In this document: piece by piece, positions 33,358-42,918 of the stretch | Position numbering within the stretch: the stretch's first letter is position 1 | How the letters are laid out: every line of letters starts with the position of its first letter | From: G965205525 sp965205525 | GTDB taxonomy: Bacteria; Pseudomonadota; Gammaproteobacteria; JABABF01 | Length of the DNA stretch: 64,000 bases | Assembly (NCBI GenBank): GCA_965205525.1 | Contig: OZ242171.1 | Coordinates: 1,426,001-1,490,000, forward strand | Direction: 5' to 3' | Notes under the pieces: generated by a model | Told to the model about the DNA's origin: nothing | The model's input: only the letters and a program-made list of their open reading frames with translations | Databases searched by the model: none | Position numbers and translations under genes: made by a program

Positions 33358-34152
33358 ATGGCATTTCACGGCAAAACAGCAATTGTTACCGGCGGCGCCA
33401 GCGGTATGGGGCGCCTTTCCTCTCTGCGTCTGGCCGCCGGCGGGGCCAAAGTAGCGGTGCTGGATATGAGCGAAGAGAATATGGCCAAGGTGGCGGCGGA
33501 ATCCGCCAATATCCGCACCTATCGCTGCGATGTCTCCAGCCGAGAGCAGGTGGAGGAGACGGTGGCAAAGGTAACTGCCGAGCTCGGCGCCCCGGAGCGG
33601 CTGACCCATGCGGCGGCCATCATGCCGACAGAGCTGCTGCCGAAAATGCCGGCGCAGGACATCATCCGCATTATGGAGATCAATTACTGTGGCACGGTGT
33701 ACATGGTCAAGGCGGTGCTGCCCGCCATGACAGAGCGAGGGAGCGGCGACATCATCCTGTTCGGCTCAATCGCCGGTCACGTGCTATGCCCGCATATGGG
33801 CGCTTATTCTGCGAGCAAGGCGGCGGTGAATATTTTCGGCGAGCAGCTGCTGCGGGAGAGCGAAGGCAGCGGGGTGCGCATCCTGCTGGTGCAGCCGCCG
33901 GCGGTGGATACCCCCCTCATAGACCAGGCCCTGAATTCCTCCAACCCGGCGCCGCTCCGCGCAGGGAAGGAGCAGGGGCGCTTCGCCAAGCCGGAATTTA
34001 TCGTGGATGAAATTGAAAAGGGCATTGAAAAGGGCAGCGGCATCCTGCGCCCAGGCTTCAGTGCCAAGTGGCTGGACTGGATGCGGCGTCTGATGCCGGA
34101 CCTGCAGTGGAAGATGGTGCTGGCCTCAATGAAAAGTGCAGAGAAAAACTAG
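33358..34152 (+). CDS. SDR-family oxidoreductase
   Basis: Second SDR in the region, 264 residues. The cofactor loop is TGGASGMG, with DMSEEN suggesting NAD(H); ILFGSIAGH carries the serine and YSASKAAV the catalytic Tyr and Lys. The extended C-terminus (ILRPGFSAKWLDWMRRLMP) differs from the SDR at 29742, so it is a different subfamily and not a recent copy. It converges on an acyl-CoA ligase gene, and a lipid or xenobiotic substrate is a guess. Confidence 0.92.
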   Translation: MAFHGKTAIVTGGASGMGRLSSLRLAAGGAKVAVLDMSEENMAKVAAESANIRTYRCDVSSREQVEETVAKVTAELGAPERLTHAAAIMPTELLPKMPAQDIIRIMEINYCGTVYMVKAVLPAMTERGSGDIILFGSIAGHVLCPHMGAYSASKAAVNIFGEQLLRESEGSGVRILLVQPPAVDTPLIDQALNSSNPAPLRAGKEQGRFAKPEFIVDEIEKGIEKGSGILRPGFSAKWLDWMRRLMPDLQWKMVLASMKSAEKN

Positions 34153-34227
34153 TCCCGCTCTTTAATTTCCGGCCCGGCAGCAGGGCCAAGGATTCTCGGG
34201 CCGCCTGGGAGGGCAGTTTCCCCCTTC

Positions 34228-35811
34228 CTATTCCAGCATCTCCCGCAGCTTTTTTTTGGCAATCTTCTCCAAGGTGGAGCGTGGAAACTCCTCTAGAAAA
34301 CGCACCTCCCTCGGCACTTTGAAGTCTGCCAAGCTGGTCCGGCAGTGCTCCAGCACCTTCTCGGCGAGGGCTTCTTCGGGTCCGGCATCGGCGGCCCGGA
34401 TGGCAAACAGCACCGGCACCTCGTCTAGCATGTCGTCCGGCTTTGCCACCACCGCCACCTCCTCCAAGCCGCCGGCGGCCATACACACCTGCTCCACCTG
34501 CTGGGCGGAGACATTCTCGCCGCCCACCTTGAGAACATCCTTGTCCCGGTCGGCAAAAAACAGGTGGCCGTCCTCTCCCACCGAGATGGTGTCGCCGGTA
34601 TCAAACCAGCCGTTTTCGTCAAAGCTCTTGGCATTTGCCTCGGGGTTGTCGGCATATTCCAAGAACAGCTGCACACCCCGGATGCCGCGCACGAATAGGC
34701 TGCCGATCTGTCCCTCCTCGCAGAATGCGCCGCTCTCCTGGTCCACCACGGCGAACTGGTAGCCCGGCGTCGGTTTTCCGATGGTCATGCGGGGGGAGTA
34801 TTGATGGAGGTCGCTGCGAGTGGCATGGGTGACCGTCTCGGTCATGCCCCAGCAGGCGAAGGTGCGGACTTTAAACCACTCCTCCAGCTCCGGCAGGATG
34901 ACGCCGGTGATCCAGCTTTTATAGTGGTGCTTCGGCACCTCCTGGCTGCCGATGGCCTTGAAGCAGAAGGGGATCATGGAGGCCCGGGTGCAGCGATACT
35001 TGAGAGAGAGCTCCCAGAACCGGGAGGCGGAGAACTTTGGCATCAGCACCACTGTGCCGCCGGCCCACAGGGTGTTCCAGATGCACCAGGACTGGGCGTT
35101 GACATGAAAGAAGGGCAGAAAAGTCAGGTAGACATCGTCGCCCCCCATGCGCAGGTTGCCACTGGCCGCAGCGCCGCCCCAAAGGCCGTTTGCGTGGGTG
35201 TGGATCACGGCCTTGGGCCTGGCAGTGGTGCCGGAGGTGAATTGAATCCCCACCGGCAGCATGGGCTCCGGCACCCGCTCCGAGGCTTCGCCATGAGTGC
35301 TCAAGACAGCAAAAGATTCCAAGCCGTGCTCCGCCTCGCTTCTCTGGGGCTCCTCTCCGGAGTTGTCCGCCGTCACCAAAATCCAGCGGAGATTGCCGGC
35401 GCTCTGCTGCACGGCGGCGGCGTAGCGGGGCTGGGTCACTGCGCCCACTGCCTTGGAATGCTCGGCGAAATAGCGGATTTCACCCTCCGCCGAGCGGGTG
35501 TTGGTGGTCACCGCCACCGCCCCGATCCAGGCGCAGGCATACCAGGCAAAGACCGCTTCGGGGCAGTTGTCGCAGTGGATCAGCACACGCTCCTGCTTTT
35601 TGATCCCGCGGTGAAGAAGACCCGCTGCAACACAGCGCACCTCCGCTGCAAACTCCGAGTAGCTCCAGGTGCGGGTCCGGCCATCCCGGGGCTCCCAGAC
35701 CAGGCAGGGATGCTCCGGGGTCTTCCCCGCCCAGTGGCGGAGAAGCCAGGGCAGATCCTGGCCCGGGAAAGAAAAGCGAGCCGCTGCCTCTTGGGTGTTG
35801 ATCGCCTGCAT
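34228..35811 (-). CDS. acyl-CoA synthetase (AMP-forming)
   Basis: 527-residue ANL-superfamily enzyme that activates a carboxylic acid with ATP and joins it to CoA. The nucleotide motif is FTSGTTARPKAVIHTH, followed by the A5-type motif CWGMTETV, the A7-type GWFDTGDTISVGEDGHL and the hinge/CoA region DRDKDVLKVGGENVSA. The C-terminal lysine motif is RSTLEKIAKKKLRE. Start chosen at the ATG at 35811, 30 bases after the stop of the related ligase upstream, with which it forms an operon. Confidence 0.92.
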   Translation of the reverse strand: MQAINTQEAAARFSFPGQDLPWLLRHWAGKTPEHPCLVWEPRDGRTRTWSYSEFAAEVRCVAAGLLHRGIKKQERVLIHCDNCPEAVFAWYACAWIGAVAVTTNTRSAEGEIRYFAEHSKAVGAVTQPRYAAAVQQSAGNLRWILVTADNSGEEPQRSEAEHGLESFAVLSTHGEASERVPEPMLPVGIQFTSGTTARPKAVIHTHANGLWGGAAASGNLRMGGDDVYLTFLPFFHVNAQSWCIWNTLWAGGTVVLMPKFSASRFWELSLKYRCTRASMIPFCFKAIGSQEVPKHHYKSWITGVILPELEEWFKVRTFACWGMTETVTHATRSDLHQYSPRMTIGKPTPGYQFAVVDQESGAFCEEGQIGSLFVRGIRGVQLFLEYADNPEANAKSFDENGWFDTGDTISVGEDGHLFFADRDKDVLKVGGENVSAQQVEQVCMAAGGLEEVAVVAKPDDMLDEVPVLFAIRAADAGPEEALAEKVLEHCRTSLADFKVPREVRFLEEFPRSTLEKIAKKKLREMLE

Positions 35812-35840
35812 GGGCAGAAGAGGACGGATTTTCGCGATCC

Positions 35841-37394
35841 TTAAACCCTGCGCTCCCGCCCCTCCCAATAGGGGTCGCGCAGGCGACGCTTGTAGAGCTT
35901 GCCATTCGGATCTCTAGGCAGCTCCGCCATGTAGTCTATGGAGCGGGGCAGCTTCATCTTCGCCAGGCGCTCGGTGCAGAAGGACAGGATCTCTTCACTC
36001 AGACTCGCGCTGCCGCTCCCGCCGTCCTCCAGCTGCACCACCGCCTTGATCTCCTCCCCCCAGTCATCATGGGGAATGCCGAACACCGCCACATCGACGA
36101 CCCGGGGATGCTGGATCAGCACATTCTCTATCTCTGCGGGATAGATATTTGCACCGCCGGAGATGATCATGTCAATCTTGCGATCACAGAGAAACAGGTA
36201 GCCCTCCTCGTTCAGGTAGCCGATATCGCCGACGGTGAAAAAATTGCCGCGCCGGTTCTTGCGGGTTTTTTCCTTATCATCCTTGTACTCAAAACTGGCG
36301 GCGGGGCTCAGCTTCATGTACACGATGCCCTGCTCTCCGACAGGCACTTCGCCCCCATCGTCATCTAAGATCTTGACTTCCGCTTCGGGCCAGGGCCGGC
36401 CGACAGTGCCCGGGTGGCGCAGCCACTCCTCGGGTCTGACCAGAGTCCCGCCTCCCTCGGTAGCGCCGTAGTACTCGTAGATGACCGGCCCCCACCATTC
36501 CAGCATTGCCCGCTTCACCTCCGGAGGACAGGGGGCGGCGGCGTGGATCATATGGCGAAGAGAGGACAGGTCATGGCGGTTGCGCTCCTCCTCCGGCAGC
36601 ATCAGCAGGCGCCGGAACTGTGTCGGCACCATGTGGCTGTGGGTCACCCGGTGACGCTCACACAGCTGCAGCATCTCTGCAGCATCCCACTTGGCCATGA
36701 TCACCACCGTATGCCCCATCTGCAGGGAAGAATTGGCCCAGACCAGCACCGCGGTGTGATACAGGGGTGAGCCGACCAAGTGGACCCCACCCCCCTCCGG
36801 CGTGATGCCGAAGATGCGCAGGGTGAAGGTGAACAGATCGCCGGCGGTATCCGGATCCAAGCCGGTGAGGGGGCGTTTTACACCCTTCGGCCGCCCGGTG
36901 GTGCCGGAGGTGTAGTTCATGACCGTGCCGGCGGTGCGTTCCTCTGGCAGGGCATCCGACTGCCCCTCCAAGATCTCCCTGTAGGGACGGATGCCGGGCA
37001 CCGTTCCCAGGGAGAAGGCGGCGTCAGCGGGAAAGCCCGCTTCCTGAATGGCACTGGCGGCGACCTCCGCCACCTGCTCGTGGCAGAGAAAGACCTTCGC
37101 CGCGCTGTCCTCCAGGATGTAGGCGACCTCCGGCCCCGCCAGGTGCCAGTTGATGGGCACCAGGTAGAAGCCGCTCTGCCCCACCGCCAAGTTGAGGGCC
37201 AGGAATTCACCGCAGTTGGGCAGCATGGCCGCCACGACATCTCCCTTTTTCATGCCCAGCGCCCGCAGACCGCGGGCGATCCGATTGCTCTCAGCCAGCA
37301 ACTCGCCGCGACTCCATTCGCGCCCATCCGGGGATACCATGGCCAAGGCCTCAGGTTTTTTTGCAGCTAGATTCCAGAAACCGACTTCAGGCAT
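35841..37394 (-). CDS. acyl-CoA synthetase (AMP-forming), second of pair
   Basis: 517-residue ANL enzyme, clearly different in sequence from its neighbour at 34228. Motifs are NYTSGTTGRPKGVKRPL, YEYYGATEGGG, FTVGDIGYLNEEGYLFL and DRKIDMIISGGANIYPAEIE, with the terminal lysine in LPRDPNGKLYKRRLRD. It lies first in a two-gene operon with the ligase downstream. The substrate cannot be read from sequence; medium-chain or aromatic acids are typical of this type. Confidence 0.93.
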   Translation of the reverse strand: MPEVGFWNLAAKKPEALAMVSPDGREWSRGELLAESNRIARGLRALGMKKGDVVAAMLPNCGEFLALNLAVGQSGFYLVPINWHLAGPEVAYILEDSAAKVFLCHEQVAEVAASAIQEAGFPADAAFSLGTVPGIRPYREILEGQSDALPEERTAGTVMNYTSGTTGRPKGVKRPLTGLDPDTAGDLFTFTLRIFGITPEGGGVHLVGSPLYHTAVLVWANSSLQMGHTVVIMAKWDAAEMLQLCERHRVTHSHMVPTQFRRLLMLPEEERNRHDLSSLRHMIHAAAPCPPEVKRAMLEWWGPVIYEYYGATEGGGTLVRPEEWLRHPGTVGRPWPEAEVKILDDDGGEVPVGEQGIVYMKLSPAASFEYKDDKEKTRKNRRGNFFTVGDIGYLNEEGYLFLCDRKIDMIISGGANIYPAEIENVLIQHPRVVDVAVFGIPHDDWGEEIKAVVQLEDGGSGSASLSEEILSFCTERLAKMKLPRSIDYMAELPRDPNGKLYKRRLRDPYWEGRERRV

Positions 37395-37710
37395 GATTAT
37401 GACCCTCTAAAAACAGGAGGCATCCCCAATATGAAAGGGAAGCGGCATGAGCGCATATACTACACTGCTTGCATGTATTCTCCGTGCTCTGTCGGACGAT
37501 GCGCCGACTAAAAGCAGGTGCTCTTCGGCGGCGGCGGTTTTTTAACATGCGCGGGCCTTCCCGCCCGCGCCAGCTCCCGGCGCACCCGCCCCGGCTATCC
37601 CGTCGCCGAGGGACTTGGGCTTCCCGGGATGCAGCTTCAGCGGCACTTCCGGTCGGCGGAGGGCGCTGAGGAGGAGGCAGCAGCAGACTCGCCGCACCGC
37701 CCAGCAAGAT
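37395..37710. other. intergenic region between ligase operon and xseA
   Basis: 316 bases between divergent starts. I see no gene, tRNA or clear repeat. It must hold the promoters for the ligase pair and xseA. The xseA frame is open upstream to 37615 but without family similarity. Confidence 0.5.
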
Positions 37711-39021
37711 ATGTACACAAAGCAATCCCCCAAAGAATCTTCCGACCGAGACATTCTGAGCGTCAGCCAGGTCAATCGTCTGACCCATCATCTCCTGGAG
37801 GAGCACTTTGGCCTGGTCTGGGTGGAGGGTGAAATATCCGAGTTTTTCTCTGCCGCCTCTGGACACTGGTACTTTTCTCTGAAGGATAAAGAGGCCCAGC
37901 TCAGCTGCGCCATGTTCCGGGGCGACAACCGCCTCCTGCAGGCCGAGCCGGAGCAGGGCGACCGGGTGCTGCTGTCCGGTCGTCTCAGCCTGTACGAGCC
38001 CCGGGGCCGGTTTCAGATGATCGCCTCCCACATGGAAAGTGCCGGCCTCGGCGATTTACAGCGCGCCTTTGAGACACTGAAACAATCCCTCGCCGCCGAG
38101 GGACTGTTTGCTCCCTCGCGAAAACGGCCGGTGCCGGAGTGGCCTCGGCACATCGCCCTGATCACCTCCCCGGAAGGAGCTGCCATCCAGGATGTGCTGA
38201 GTGTGCTGAAGCGCCGCTGCCCCGCCACTGCGGTGACCCTGGTGCCAACCCCGGTGCAGGGACGGGAGGCGGTGCCGGGTATCCTGGCTGCCCTGGAACT
38301 GGCCGGACGCGCCGCCCCCTGCCTCACACCCCCTCTGGATGTCATCCTGCTGACCCGGGGCGGAGGCTCCCTGGAAGATCTGCAGGCTTTCAACGACGAG
38401 CAGGTGGTGCGGGCGGTGGCCGCCAGTCCCCTGCCGCTGGTATGCGCCGTCGGCCACGAGATTGACTTCAGCCTGGCAGACATGGCGGCGGACCTGCGCG
38501 CCCCCACCCCCTCGGCAGCCGCAGAGCAGCTGAGCCCGGAGCGGGAGCTGCTGCTAGAAGATCTGGCGGGGAGAGCCGAGCTGCTGAAAGAGCGGGTTGC
38601 GAAGCTCCTCCGGGGGGAGCGGGAGCGCGCGGAGTGGCTCAGAAAACGCCTGCGCCACCCGAAAGAGCGCCTGCAGCAGATGGGGCAGCGCACAGACGAG
38701 CTGCAGCTGCAGCTGGTGCGGGGACAGCGGCGTCATCTGTTTCAGCTGAGGCAGCAGCCGGAGAATGCCTGCCGAACACTGTTGGGCATAGCGCAGCACA
38801 GCCTGCAGGAAAAAAAGTTGCGGTTTCGCAGTGCCGCTGCCCAGCTGGACCTGGTGAGCCCTCTGGCGATCCTGCGCCGGGGCTACGCGGTGGTGACGGA
38901 CGAATTGAAGCGGATAGTGCACAGCGCCGCCGCAGTGGAAAAGGGCAGCCGGGTAAAGGCCCAGCTCGGCAGCGGCAGCCTGCTGTGCCGAGTGGAGGAG
39001 TGCATCCCTGAGAAGGAGTAG
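37711..39021 (+). CDS. xseA: exodeoxyribonuclease VII large subunit
   Basis: Single-strand-specific exonuclease subunit working in DNA repair with XseB. From the ATG at 37711 it has 436 residues: an N-terminal OB fold (SVSQVNRLTHHLLEEHFG, WVEGEISEF, GHWYFSLKD), then the catalytic region ALITSPEGAAIQDVL, LLTRGGGSLEDLQAFNDE and CAVGHEIDFSLADMAADLRA, and a long coiled coil (~270-370). The small subunit gene is not adjacent. Confidence 0.96.
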   Translation: MYTKQSPKESSDRDILSVSQVNRLTHHLLEEHFGLVWVEGEISEFFSAASGHWYFSLKDKEAQLSCAMFRGDNRLLQAEPEQGDRVLLSGRLSLYEPRGRFQMIASHMESAGLGDLQRAFETLKQSLAAEGLFAPSRKRPVPEWPRHIALITSPEGAAIQDVLSVLKRRCPATAVTLVPTPVQGREAVPGILAALELAGRAAPCLTPPLDVILLTRGGGSLEDLQAFNDEQVVRAVAASPLPLVCAVGHEIDFSLADMAADLRAPTPSAAAEQLSPERELLLEDLAGRAELLKERVAKLLRGERERAEWLRKRLRHPKERLQQMGQRTDELQLQLVRGQRRHLFQLRQQPENACRTLLGIAQHSLQEKKLRFRSAAAQLDLVSPLAILRRGYAVVTDELKRIVHSAAAVEKGSRVKAQLGSGSLLCRVEECIPEKE

Positions 39022-39042
39022 CTCTCTGTCGGCAGGGGGATT

Positions 39043-40599
39043 TCAGTCTCGCTCCGAGCGCAGCAGGGGGAAGGCGATGACCTCCCGGATGGAGGGCGCA
39101 CCGGACAGGAGCATCACCAGGCGGTCTATGCCGATTCCCGCACCGGCCGCCGGCGGCATGCCGTGCTCCAGCGCCTCAATGAAATCCTGGTCCTGGCGCA
39201 TGGCCTCTTCATCCCCCCCCGCCCGCTCCTTCGCCTGGGCTTGAAAACGTCGCAGCTGCTCCTCTGGGTCGTTCAACTCGGAAAAGCCGTTGGCCACCTC
39301 AAGGCCGCCGATGAACAGCTCAAAGCGCTCGGCGGTGTCAGGGTCGTCGTCTCTGGCCCGGGCCAGGGGCGAGACCGAAGTGGGATAGTGCTGTATGAAA
39401 GTGGGCTGAAAGAGATTCGGCTCCACGGTTTTTTCAAAAATCTTAAGCTGCAGGCGGGGAACGGTATCGCTCTCTTCAGCCCGGATGCCCTGCTCCTTGG
39501 CAACTTGGCGCAGCAGGGCTTCGTCCGTTAATCGCCCCGCCAAGGAGGGATTGTGCTCCTCCAGGGCGGTGGCCATATCTACGCGGGCAAAGGGGACGCT
39601 AAAATCCAGTGTCTTCGTCTCTTTCCCACCTGGGGCGTCTTCCTTCTCGCTGTACTTCCAGTCGCAGCGGAGGGTGCCTGTCTCCTCCGGCAGTTTTTCT
39701 GCAATATCGCCCAGCATGTTTTCTATCAGTTCCATAAAGTCCTTGTAGCCGGCATAGGCCTGATAAAACTCCAGCATAGTGAACTCTGGGTTGTGACGGC
39801 TGGAGACCCCCTCGTTGCGAAAGCAGCGGCCCAGTTCAAAGACCCGCTCAAAGCCCCCCACCAAGAACCGCTTCAGATACAGCTCCGGTGCGATGCGCAG
39901 ATACATATCCAGATTCAGAGCATTGTGGCGGGTGCGAAAGGGCAGTGCCGCCGCACCGCCGGGAATGGAATGCAGCATCGGGGTCTCCACCTCGGTGAAA
40001 CCCCTGGCGAGCAGTGTGCTGCGAAGCGCTCCCAGCACCGCTCCGCGCAGCCGCGCCACCCCTCGCGCAGTCCCACTCGTGAGCCAGTCCAGATAACGCT
40101 GCCGGTAGCGAAGCTCTTCGTCCTGCAGGCCGTGATATTTTTCCGGCAGGGGGCGCAGCCCCTTGACCAGCAGCACCGGCGGCTGGAGCTCCGAGCGGAT
40201 CGCAAGGTACAGATCGCCCTTCCGGGAACGCCGCATTACCCCCCGGATGCCGACGATATCTCCCAAATCCCAGCCGTCCACCTGCGCTTCGATCTCCGGT
40301 GTCAGAACGCCCCGCTCCAAGTAGGCCTGCAAATCCGCCCCGTCGCTGTGCAGCACCAGGAAGTTGCCCCGGCGAGCGGTAATGCGGCCAGCGACCGAGA
40401 CGCTGTATTCATTCCCCTCCTGGCCCTCTAGATCATCCCGTTTATGGTCTGCGAAGTCACGGAGCACTTCGGCAATCCTGCGCTCCGGGCGAAAATCATT
40501 CGGGAAGGCAGGAATACCGCCCTGGCGCAGCTGTTCCAGCTTCTTTCGCCGCTCTTGGAGGATGGCGCGACCGCCGCCAAGATTTTTTTCCGCGCCCAT
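39043..40599 (-). CDS. lysS: lysyl-tRNA synthetase (class II)
   Basis: 518 residues. An N-terminal OB-fold anticodon domain (VSVAGRITARRG) precedes the class II catalytic core with motif 2 (GRCFRNEGVSSRHNPEFTMLE) and motif 3 (GIGIDRLVMLLSGAPSIREVIAFPLLR). It follows prfB by one base, the same prfB-lysS order as in E. coli, so both are likely co-transcribed. Confidence 0.97.
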   Translation of the reverse strand: MGAEKNLGGGRAILQERRKKLEQLRQGGIPAFPNDFRPERRIAEVLRDFADHKRDDLEGQEGNEYSVSVAGRITARRGNFLVLHSDGADLQAYLERGVLTPEIEAQVDGWDLGDIVGIRGVMRRSRKGDLYLAIRSELQPPVLLVKGLRPLPEKYHGLQDEELRYRQRYLDWLTSGTARGVARLRGAVLGALRSTLLARGFTEVETPMLHSIPGGAAALPFRTRHNALNLDMYLRIAPELYLKRFLVGGFERVFELGRCFRNEGVSSRHNPEFTMLEFYQAYAGYKDFMELIENMLGDIAEKLPEETGTLRCDWKYSEKEDAPGGKETKTLDFSVPFARVDMATALEEHNPSLAGRLTDEALLRQVAKEQGIRAEESDTVPRLQLKIFEKTVEPNLFQPTFIQHYPTSVSPLARARDDDPDTAERFELFIGGLEVANGFSELNDPEEQLRRFQAQAKERAGGDEEAMRQDQDFIEALEHGMPPAAGAGIGIDRLVMLLSGAPSIREVIAFPLLRSERD

Positions 40600-40600
40600 C

Positions 40601-41699
40601 TCACAGCCCCTCTTTAAGGCTGGCCTCTATGAAGCGGTCAATGTCCCCGTCCAGCACCGCCTGGCAGTTGCCGGTCTCCACCCGGGTGCGCAAATCCTTG
40701 ATCCGGGAGTCATCCAGCACATAGGAGCGGATCTGGCTGCCCCAGCCGATGTCCGACTTGCTCTTCTCCAGAGCGGCCCGCTCGGCATCCCGTGCACGCA
40801 GCTCCAGCTCGTACAGGCGGGCACGCAGCTGGCGCATAGCATTGTCCCGATTCTGATGCTGGGAGCGCTGGTTCTGACACTGCACTACCAGACCGCTGGG
40901 GAGGTGGGTTACGCGCACCGCGGAATCGGTCTTGTTCACATGCTGGCCGCCGGCACCGCTGGCGCGGTAGGTATCCACCCGAAGATCCCCGGGATTGATT
41001 TCAATCTCTATGTTGTCCTCTAACTCTGGCGAGATAAACACTGCGGCAAAGGAGGTGTGGCGGCGATGGCCGGAATCAAAAGGGGATTTGCGCACCAGCC
41101 GGTGCACACCTGTCTCGGTGCGCAGCCAGCCATAGGCGTATTCGCCGATAACCCGCACGCTGGCGCTCTTGACCCCCGCCACTTCCCCGGCGGATGCTTC
41201 CAGCATCTCGGTGTCAAAGCCGCGCCGCTCGCACCAGCGCAGGTACATGCGCAGCAGCATCTCGGCCCAGTCCTGGGCCTCGGTGCCGCCGGAGCCGGCG
41301 TTGATATCCAAAAAAGCGCCGGCGGAATCCTCTTTTCGGCGAAACATGCGCCGGAACTCCAGGGCTTCCAAGTCCTCCCGCAATGTCGTGAGGTCCGCTT
41401 CAATCCCCTCCAAGGCATCGGTGTCCTCCGCCTCCTCGGCCAGTTCCAGGAACTCCCCGGCATCCGAGATCTCGCGGCTCAGCCGGTCCACGGTGCTGAG
41501 AACTGATTCAAGGGAGGCGCGCTCACGGCCCAAGTCCCTGGAGCGCTCGGCATCCGACCACAGCTCCGGCTTGCCCAGCTCCTCATTCAAAGCATCCAGT
41601 CGCTCGCGCTTGGCAGCACAGTCAAAGATACCCCCTAAGCGCTTCAAGGCGCTGGCTGAGGTCAGCGGCAGACTGGCGCAGAAGGTTGCTCTCGATCAT
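40601..41699 (-). CDS. prfB: peptide chain release factor 2, with programmed +1 frameshift
   Basis: RF2 ends translation at UGA and UAA. The zero frame starts at the ATG at 41699 and reads MIESNLLRQSAADLSQRLEA, then LRGYL, and stops at TGA (41624-41622). A +1 shift at that TGA joins it to the main frame starting DCAAKRERL, giving about 366 residues. The body has the GGQ motif (SGAGGQHVNKTDSAVR), and the SPF-type codon-recognition tripeptide in RKSPFDSG. As in E. coli, low RF2 would favour the shift, giving autoregulation. An annotation starting in the main frame alone would miss the first 25 residues. Confidence 0.96.
41621..41639 (-). promoter_or_regulatory. prfB programmed +1 frameshift site
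   Basis: On the coding strand the sequence reads cttagggggtatctttgac: an internal Shine-Dalgarno-like AGGGGG three bases before TATCTTTGAC, where CTT slips to TTT across the in-frame TGA. This is the canonical RF2 autoregulatory site. Confidence 0.95.
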
Positions 41700-41797
41700 G
41701 ACAGGGGCAATTGTACATGTGCGCCCATGTGCGCCCAGGCAAAGCGCCGCCTTCGCCGACTATACAATATCAATCCCTTTTGAAAAACAATCTGCCT

Positions 41798-42691
41798 ATG
41801 AACAAGATCGGTATGTGCATGCCCTACCATGTGCCCGGCTATCGCTACGACCGGAAGCATTTTCTCGGCTGGTGCCGGCGCTTGGACGAAGGCCCCTTTT
41901 CCAGCGTTTCCTGCGGCGAGCGGATCTGCGGCCATTCCTACGAGATGCGCTCGCTGATGGCCGCCGCCGCCGCGGTTACCGAGCGCATACGCCTGGTGCC
42001 CACACTGTACGTGCTGCCGATGCACGATGCGGCATGGGCGGCAAAGGAAATCGCCACTATGGATATGCTGTCGGAAGGACGCATCACCCTGACCGTGGGG
42101 GTGGGCGGACGAGAGAAGGACTACCGGGCGGTGAATGCCTCCTTCGCCCGCCGCCATCAGCGGATGGACGAGCAGGTGGCGCTGATGCGCCGCATCTGGA
42201 AGGGGGAATCCCCGGTCCCGGGGCTGCCGGAAATAGGACCGCCGCCAGTGCAGGAGGGCGGCCCGCCAATTCTCATCGGCGCCATGGGACCGAAAAGCAT
42301 GCGACGGGGCGCCGAATGGGCGGACGGCCTGTACGCTTTCTCCCTAGACGGCAAAAAGGAGGAGATCCAGACCATGCTGCAGATGGCCGACGATGCGTGG
42401 CAGGCGGCGGGGCGGCAGGAGCGACCCTTTCGGGTCGGCGGCTTCTGGTTCTCGCTGGCCCCGGATGCAAAGAAAAAACTGCACCACTATGTCGCCGATT
42501 ACATGGAGATGTCCATCGGTGAAAAGGCGGCCCGCCAAGTGGCCGCCGGCATGACCCGCCACACGCCCGAAGCGGTGCTGCAGGGCATTAAGTCCTTGGA
42601 GGAGCTGGACTGCGACGAGATCTACCTGGTGCCTGCCACCGCCGAATACGCGGAGATTGAAGAGGTGGAAAAACTGCTGGCAAACCGCTAG
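41798..42691 (+). CDS. LLM-class flavin-dependent oxidoreductase
   Basis: 297-residue luciferase-like monooxygenase-family protein, using FMN or F420. The start at 41798 gives MNKIGMCMPYHVPGYRY; the longer frame to 41711 overlaps the prfB leader. Family segments are TERIRLVPTLYVLPMHDA, AAKEIATMDMLSEGRITLTVGVGGREKDY, PPILIGAMGPKSMRRGAEWADG and the C-terminal EELDCDEIYLVPAT. It is on the opposite strand between prfB and recJ, interrupting an otherwise uniform minus-strand run. Its last ~30 codons are duplicated just downstream. Confidence 0.88.
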   Translation: MNKIGMCMPYHVPGYRYDRKHFLGWCRRLDEGPFSSVSCGERICGHSYEMRSLMAAAAAVTERIRLVPTLYVLPMHDAAWAAKEIATMDMLSEGRITLTVGVGGREKDYRAVNASFARRHQRMDEQVALMRRIWKGESPVPGLPEIGPPPVQEGGPPILIGAMGPKSMRRGAEWADGLYAFSLDGKKEEIQTMLQMADDAWQAAGRQERPFRVGGFWFSLAPDAKKKLHHYVADYMEMSIGEKAARQVAAGMTRHTPEAVLQGIKSLEELDCDEIYLVPATAEYAEIEEVEKLLANR

Positions 42692-42918
42692 CGACAGGGC
42701 CGTCCTGCCCAGGCCAAGGGACGGGAAACGCTGCTCGGCACAGGCTCAGGCCGGATCTGCAGCTGGACTGCGACGAGATCTACCTGGTGCCTGCCACCGC
42801 CGAATACGCGGAGATTGAAGAGGTGGAAAAACTGCTTTCAAACCGCTAGCGACAGGGCCGTCCTGCCCGGGCCAAGGGACGGGAAACGCCGCTCGGCACA
42901 GGCTCAGGCCGGCTCTGC
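42603..42918. repeat. 158-bp tandem duplication of the LLM/recJ gene tails
   Basis: Two adjacent copies (42603-42760 and 42761-42918) with few differences. Each contains the last 89 bases of the LLM gene, the intergenic hairpin (ccgtcc/ggacgg) and the recJ end sequence ggctcaggccgg. Copy 1 supplies the real LLM end and copy 2 the real recJ end, so both genes stayed intact. Confidence 0.92.

Noticed and set aside
34801..35844. 347-codon + strand frame opposite the acyl-CoA ligase
   Set aside because: Shadow frame rich in Gly, His and Gln with no family similarity.
41711..41797. Upstream extension of the LLM gene
   Set aside because: It overlaps the prfB start region and contains a short atgtgcgccc repeat; the family N-terminus begins at 41798.
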